Assembly: GCF_026151205.1 (NCBI RefSeq)
Contig: NC_087079.1
Coordinates: 3,366,730 to 3,430,729 of the forward strand
Reading direction: 5' to 3'
Source of the DNA: Bolinopsis microptera
Taxonomy: Eukaryota; Ctenophora; Tentaculata; Lobata; Bolinopsidae
Length of the DNA: 64,000 nt
Shown here: piece by piece, positions 58,862 to 64,000 of the stretch
Layout: each line of letters begins with the position of its first letter
Numbering within the stretch: position 1 is the stretch's first letter
Translations under genes and position numbers: made by a program
The notes under the pieces: generated by a model
What the model saw: the letters and a program-made list of their open reading frames with translations, nothing else
Database searches by the model: none
Told to the model about the DNA's origin: nothing

Positions 58862-59173
58862 ATGGACCGCTCCACACTTACACAAATTCCTGGAGAATAT
58901 CAGGATATTTACAAAAGGAGTTGGAACACAATTAAAACGAGTGTGAGACAGGGTCGATTGAAAGATGTTTACCATTTTCCTATAATTACCACTGATAATA
59001 GTGCGGTCTTGAGAAAAGCTGAAGAAGTTGTTGCAAAATACAACGAGAAGTTCAAAGTTAATGTGGCGTTTGGATTTATTCTCAAGGACAGGACTTCAGA
59101 TGAACTAAAATTCTTTCATCCGTCAAACAACACGATGCTGTTTACACTCTCCCGATTATTAGGTGTAAATTAA
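58862..59173 (+). pseudogene. Polinton-like N-terminal protein fragment (103 aa)
   Basis: ATG 58862 to TAA 59173. The sequence has YQDIYKRSWNTIKTSVRQGR near the start and VNVAFGFILKDR followed by ELKFFHPSNNT in the second half. I recall a similar arrangement in the region preceding or opening DNA polymerase B genes of animal Polintons, but this rests on memory of the pattern only. The usual continuation is absent; the frame stops inside the inverted end. The left arm carries a matching piece of its 3' part (57110-57242, inverted). A non-functional remnant, or a short accessory gene. Confidence 0.4.
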
Positions 59174-59498
59174 TCACTAGAAACGATTAAATGAGTCACT
59201 CAAGTGATTTATAGGATAAGGACAGCGTGCTGCAGGTGGCACATTATTACTCCATTTTGACCCACTCTATAATTTGGTAAGATCGTTACACTTAATATGT
59301 ACGATAATATCACAAAAGTACCGTGAGTAATGAACATGACGTAATTATCAAGTTACATCCAGTATAGCTTCCACATGGAACATGATATCACACTAGTTAC
59401 AAGGACGCCGCCGGTAACATTACGTAATATGCTTACTTTCATTATGTGTACCTCACTTTTTCCCAAAATGGCTATTGAAAAATGCATCATATACTACT

Positions 59499-60113
59499 CG
59501 TATAATTAGTGATGTGATCCATGGATTGAACATAATTGACATGAATCTCGAAAATGGTTGTATCACGTCGTCGCGTGACCCCCATTGTCGTTTTACTAAG
59601 TGGCAAAGATACAGCCGCGCACTCGTTTGCGGCAGGTCTACAACGTATGACAAGAAAATGGCGAGCTGGAGGCCAGTCTTACCTAGGTTCTATTCTGATG
59701 TATCAAAGTTTTTCATTCACATTATATATGCTGAGCCCCATTTGGGGAAATGAAATGGTTACGGTATAACAGGGTTTGCAGTGAATCGGGGCGAGGTAAA
59801 TCAGGGTTCCGTTTTACTAGATTGTATTACTTTTTTATGCTAAATTTCTATTGTTCCATAATTTTGTGTTTGATCACTTAATTTAAGACATTTCAGCTTT
59901 TGACCATAAATTCGGTGACAAATAAAAGGCGTTAAATGGTCTGCAAATAAAGTGCATGGCATGATTATACTACATCCATTAACAAATACACAAGTAAATA
60001 TATAACGTAACTTAAACTAGTAATCTAGACTTAATTATATTTTGTCTTATATAAACTCAGACTAGTTATGACTTTATCATACCCTACAACATTTTGAACG
60101 TGATGTATATACC
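59499..60113. other. Between the two fold-back elements
   Basis: About 59530-59702 is related, inverted, to about 34410-34470 (shared CCTAGGTAAGACTGGCCTCC and CGAGATTCATG). No gene. Confidence 0.5.
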
Positions 60114-60374
60114 AGTAGTATATGATGCATTTTTCAATAGCCATTTTGGGAAAAAGTGGGGCACACACAATGAAAGTAAGCATATTACGTAATGTTACCG
60201 GCGGCGTCCTTGTAATTAGTATGATATCAAGTTCCATGTGGAAGCTATATTGGATGTAACTTGATTATTACGTCATGTTCAATGTTCATTGCTCACAGTA
60301 TAAGTACTTTTGTGATCTTATCGTGTCTCGATCTTACCAGATTAGAGTGGGCCACAGTTAAGTTATAATGTGCC

Positions 60375-61547
60375 ATTATTAATGACGGGTATTATTATTA
60401 ATGACGGGTATTATTATTATTAATGACGGGTATTATTATTATTAATAATGGGTATTATTAATAATGACGGGTATTGATATCAATGACGGGTATTATTATT
60501 AAGACGGGTATCATTATTAATGACGGGTATTATTATTATTAATAATGGGTATTATTAATAATGACGGGTATTGATATCAATGACGGGTATTATTATTAAG
60601 ACGGGTATCATTATTAATGACGGGTATTATTATTATTAATAATGGGTATTATTAATAATGACGGGTATTATTATTGATGACGGGTATTATTATTATTAAG
60701 ACGGGTATCATTATTAATGACGGGTATTATTATTAATGACGGGTATTATTATTATTAATGACGGGTATTGTTATTAATGACGGGTATTATTATTATTAAT
60801 AACGGGTATTATTATTATTAATAATGGGTATTATTAATAATGACAGGTATTATTATCAATGACGGGTATTATTATTAAGACGGGTATCATTATTAATGAC
60901 GGGTATTATTATTAATGACGGGTATTATTATTATTAATGACGGGTATTATTATTAATGACGGGTATTATTATTATTAATGACGGGTATTATTATTATTAA
61001 TAATGGGTATTATTAATAATGACAGGTATTATTATCAATGACGGGTATTATTATTAAGACGGGTATCATTATTAATGACGGGTATTATTATTAATGACGG
61101 GTATTATTATTATTAATGACGGGTATTATTATTATTAATAATGGGTATTATTAATAATGACAGGTATTATTATCAATGACGGGTATTATTATTAAGACGG
61201 GTATCATTATTAATGACGGGTATTATTATTAATGACGGGTATTATTATTATTAATGACGGGTATTATTATTAATGACGGTATTATTAATAATGATGGTTA
61301 TTATTATCAATGACGGGTATTATTATTAAGACGGGTATTATTATTAATGACGGGTATTATTATTAATGACGGGTATTATTATTATTAATGACGGGTATTA
61401 TTATTATTAATGACGGGTATTATTATTATTAATGACGGGTATTATTATTAATGACGGTATTGTTAATAATGACGGGTATTTTTATAAATGACGGATATTC
61501 TTGTTAATGACGGGTATTATTATTATTAATGACGGGTAATATCATTT
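60375..61547 (+). repeat. Minisatellite array with higher-order repeats
   Basis: Units as at 57601, organised in blocks of roughly 100-190 bp marked by variants AAGACGGGTATC, AATAATGGGTATT, GACAGGTATT and GATATCAATGACGGG. Several blocks are near identical, a sign of recent unequal exchange or slippage. Confidence 0.9.
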
Positions 61548-62606
61548 TACCGTCATTAATAATAATACCTGTCATTAATAATAATAATACCCGTCATTAA
61601 TAATAATAATACCCGTCATTAATAATAATAATACCCGTCATTAATAATAATACCCGTCATTAATAATAATACCCGTCATTAATAATAATATCCGTCATTA
61701 ATAATAATATCCGTCATTAATAATAATACCGTCATTAATAATAATACCCGTCATTAATAATAATAATACCCGTCATTAATAATAATACCCGTCATTAATA
61801 ATGATACCCGTCTTAATAATAATACCCGTCATTGATAATAATATCCGTCATTAATAATAATACCAGTCTTAATAATAATACCCGTCATTGATAATAATAA
61901 CCATCATTATTAATAATACCGTCATTAATAATAATACCCGTCATTAATAATAATAATACCCGTCATTAATAATAATAATACCCGTCATTAATAATGATAC
62001 CCGTCTTAATAATAATACCTGTCATTGATAATAATACCTGTCATTATTAATAATACCCATTATTAATAATAATAATACCCGTCATTAATAATAATAATAC
62101 CCGTCATTAATAATAATACCCGTCATTAATAATAATAATACCTGTCATTAATAATAATACCCGTCATTAATAATGATACCCGTCTTAATAATAATACCCG
62201 TCATTGATAATAATACCTGTCATTATTAATAATACCCATTATTAATAATAATAATACCCGTCATTAATAATAATAATACCCGTCATTAATAATAATACCC
62301 GTCATTAATAATAATACCCGTCATTAATAATAATAATACCCGTCATTAATAATAATACCCGTTATTAATAATGATACCCGTCTTAATATTAATACCCGTC
62401 ATTGATAATAATACCCGTCATTATTAATAATACCCATTATTAATAATAATAATACCCGTCATTAATAATGATACCCGTCGTAATAATAATACCCGTCATT
62501 GATATCAATACCCGTCATTATTAATAATACCCATTATTAATAATAATAATACCCGTCATTAATAATAATAATACCCGTCATTAATAATAATACCCGTCAT
62601 TAATAA
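61548..62606 (-). repeat. Mirror-image array of the second element
   Basis: Reverse orientation of the same higher-order blocks. The outermost units match those at 60375 in order, including the GATATC variant. The turn lies at about 61546 (GGGTAATATCATTTTACCGTC). Confidence 0.9.
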
Positions 62607-62680
62607 TGGCACATTATAACTTAACTGTGGCCCACTCTAATCTGGTAAGATCGAGACACGATAAGATCACAAAAGTACTT

Positions 62681-64000
62681 CCCTGCAGTTTCTTCGCGTT
62701 TAAATCGTAAATTCGCGCGCAAAAATTACACTGGCGCGCCTTCCATTAATGATGCATTAGACGCATACATTATTAGCAGCGAGTGTGTTGAACGAACAGT
62801 CACTCGCGCCGCGCGCAATGCAACAACGACTAATTTCAAATTATATTTCAATATTAATTTAAACTTCAGTTTTGCAAATTTGGCAATAATTGTTATTTAA
62901 ATATACAAGTGGTCATTTCATAAACGATTATATTGTTTTATTTAATGGAGCCGACTGTTTGTAATTAATGATTCACGGTAGTTTGTTCTATTTGCTTTTG
63001 ACAAATATTACGCGTTCAGTATTGATAATTATGGTATTGGCATGATTAATATATTAATATAATTCTTACGCTACACTAGTATATATGGTAGACTAAATAA
63101 AGTTTTGGTCACTAACATTGATTGGAAAAATTCCAAAAAATTGAAATAAGACATTTGAAATTTTATTTTTAAATGTAATTCTAGTCAAGTAGTCAAGCCG
63201 TGCATCCAAGCTTTATCCAAATTGCAAACTTTGTAAATGTTTGCGGAGTAAATATTTTCGTTTTGAGTATCGAAACTGAGTTTAAGGTAACCACTACCAG
63301 TATGTCGAGTCATGCAATGCACTTAAGCTGGTATCTTTCATTAACATTGTTCAATTGCAATTGGATACCGCTGGCACTCGCTGACTTTAAAAAATGTTCA
63401 ACCAACTCGCAACCAGAAAATAGAGGTAAGACCTTTCGTCTAGACACTTGATGATATTTGTTGTAGCTATCTCCTTTGATACGTGATAATAACAATCTTT
63501 CATTCATCGAATAATTTTTGCAGTGAAGACAGGGTAACTACTCGATTATTATTTTTGTCCAGGTGAATTGATCTGAAAAAGAATGCCGTCCAGGATGCAT
63601 CATTCTCAAAATATGGTTGCTAAAATATGGACTTATGATCTACGGCAGTGGTAAGGGCTCCTAATTTGCTCATGAAACATGACCCGTTCAAATCAAAACA
63701 GAAGTCTGCTGTGTAATTATACTATATATCAATGAATAATATTTTTCAGAATGTGATGAAGAGTAGTGGAAATATTTTCTTCTCAAGATGAACTACATTC
63801 TGACGTCATGGGATATAGATAATAATACAACAGTTCTGTTCGCCCTCTCCGATCCCTTTGGCTAGGTGAGTTAGTTTAATCTGAGTACAGAGTATTAAAT
63901 TGTGGGCGATTGTACTATTAATAATAATAATTCTATACAGTTTCATAATTGAAACAATTATGGCCCCTTATTGTGGGCAGAGTATGTGTCTTTGTTGATA
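62681..64000. other. Intergenic, nothing recognised
   Basis: A relatively CG-containing start (CGCGCGC phrases at 62710-62820), then AT-rich DNA. The overlapping short ORFs near 63200-63507 have no recognisable similarity. Confidence 0.45.

Larger units (their letters stand above)
56765..59498. mobile_element. Palindromic Polinton/Maverick-like fold-back element
   Basis: Starts AGTAGTATATGATGC and ends with its exact complement. Flanks are GGTATA (56759-56764) and CGTATA (59499-59504), a 6-bp duplication with one mismatch. AG...CT termini, 6-bp duplications and long inverted ends are features of Polintons. The outer arms pair for nearly 500 bp (56765-57242 against 59025-59498). Further inside, 57487-57600 pairs with 58620-58740, and the central minisatellite arrays are mirror images. 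The left arm lacks the counterpart of 58741-59024 and instead has a perfect hairpin (57239-57486). No integrase, ATPase or capsid gene is present, so it is a deleted, non-autonomous form. Confidence 0.7.
60114..62680. mobile_element. Second Polinton-like fold-back element, one side truncated
   Basis: Starts AGTAGTATATGATGC like 56765 and follows it for about 190 bp, then differs. The inverted partner is only the inner part: 60302-60374 pairs with 62607-62680, and matching stops abruptly at AAGTACTT on the right. The interior is two mirror-image minisatellite arrays of the same unit as the first element. No ORF. Probably a deletion derivative of the same family. Confidence 0.65.

Noticed and set aside
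57601-62606. Regularly spaced repeats suggesting a CRISPR array
   Set aside because: There are no unique spacers. Units are contiguous minisatellite repeats, the context is eukaryotic, and there are no cas genes.

Overview
This looks like nuclear DNA from an invertebrate animal. It is AT-rich and gene-poor, and the genes have short GT-AG introns. The recognisable domains are metazoan extracellular modules: ephrin-receptor-like cysteine modules, an SRCR-like domain, a zona pellucida domain and a Ly6/uPAR domain. Most of the sequence is transposable elements in many stages of decay. A short TTAGGG-type tract (30481-30501) also fits an animal. A cnidarian-like genome is my best guess, but the species cannot be fixed from this window.

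Layout. 1-4104: tandem duplications of two repeat families, including a MITE with long inverted ends. 5065-12451: fossils of several non-LTR retrotransposons (RT pieces and ORF1 coiled-coil/RNA-binding proteins), partly flanked by long direct repeats. 14345-16398 (minus): six exons of a secreted or surface protein with two cysteine-rich modules, an SRCR-like domain and an unrecognised C-terminal region. 20459-22403 (minus): a 5'-truncated CR1/Jockey-like RT. 22899-24030 (plus): an MFS transporter gene of SV2/SLC22 type, broken by one frameshift. 25688-26260: a LINE tail. 27713-29161 (minus): two exons joining the same cysteine-rich module to a ZP domain. 29213-34300: repeats, a MITE, a complete retroposon with a 13-bp target duplication, and a LINE ORF1. 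36526-37788 (minus): another truncated RT.

The second half is dominated by palindromes. 38815-54474 is a near-perfect inverted duplication: two arms of about 6.82 kb around a spacer of about 0.9 kb. The right arm alone carries a 1108-bp element with the ends CACAGTG...CACTGTG and a 5-bp target duplication, which is the signature of Transib/RAG-like transposons. A hAT-type element with a perfect 8-bp target duplication (54566-55167) follows, then a Ly6-like GPI-anchored protein exon (56049-56541).

56765-59498 is a fold-back element with AG...CT ends, a near-perfect 6-bp target duplication and long inverted arms, whose inner parts are mirrored minisatellite arrays. It carries a small ORF that resembles a Polinton/Maverick gene product. 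A related, one-sided copy lies at 60114-62680. These palindromic Polinton-like elements and the Transib-like insertion in one arm of the large palindrome are the most unusual content. The last 1.3 kb contains nothing I can identify.

The host genes do not form an operon or pathway. The only functional link is that the two minus-strand extracellular-protein genes share a 153-bp phase 1-1 exon module, which suggests exon shuffling or local duplication.
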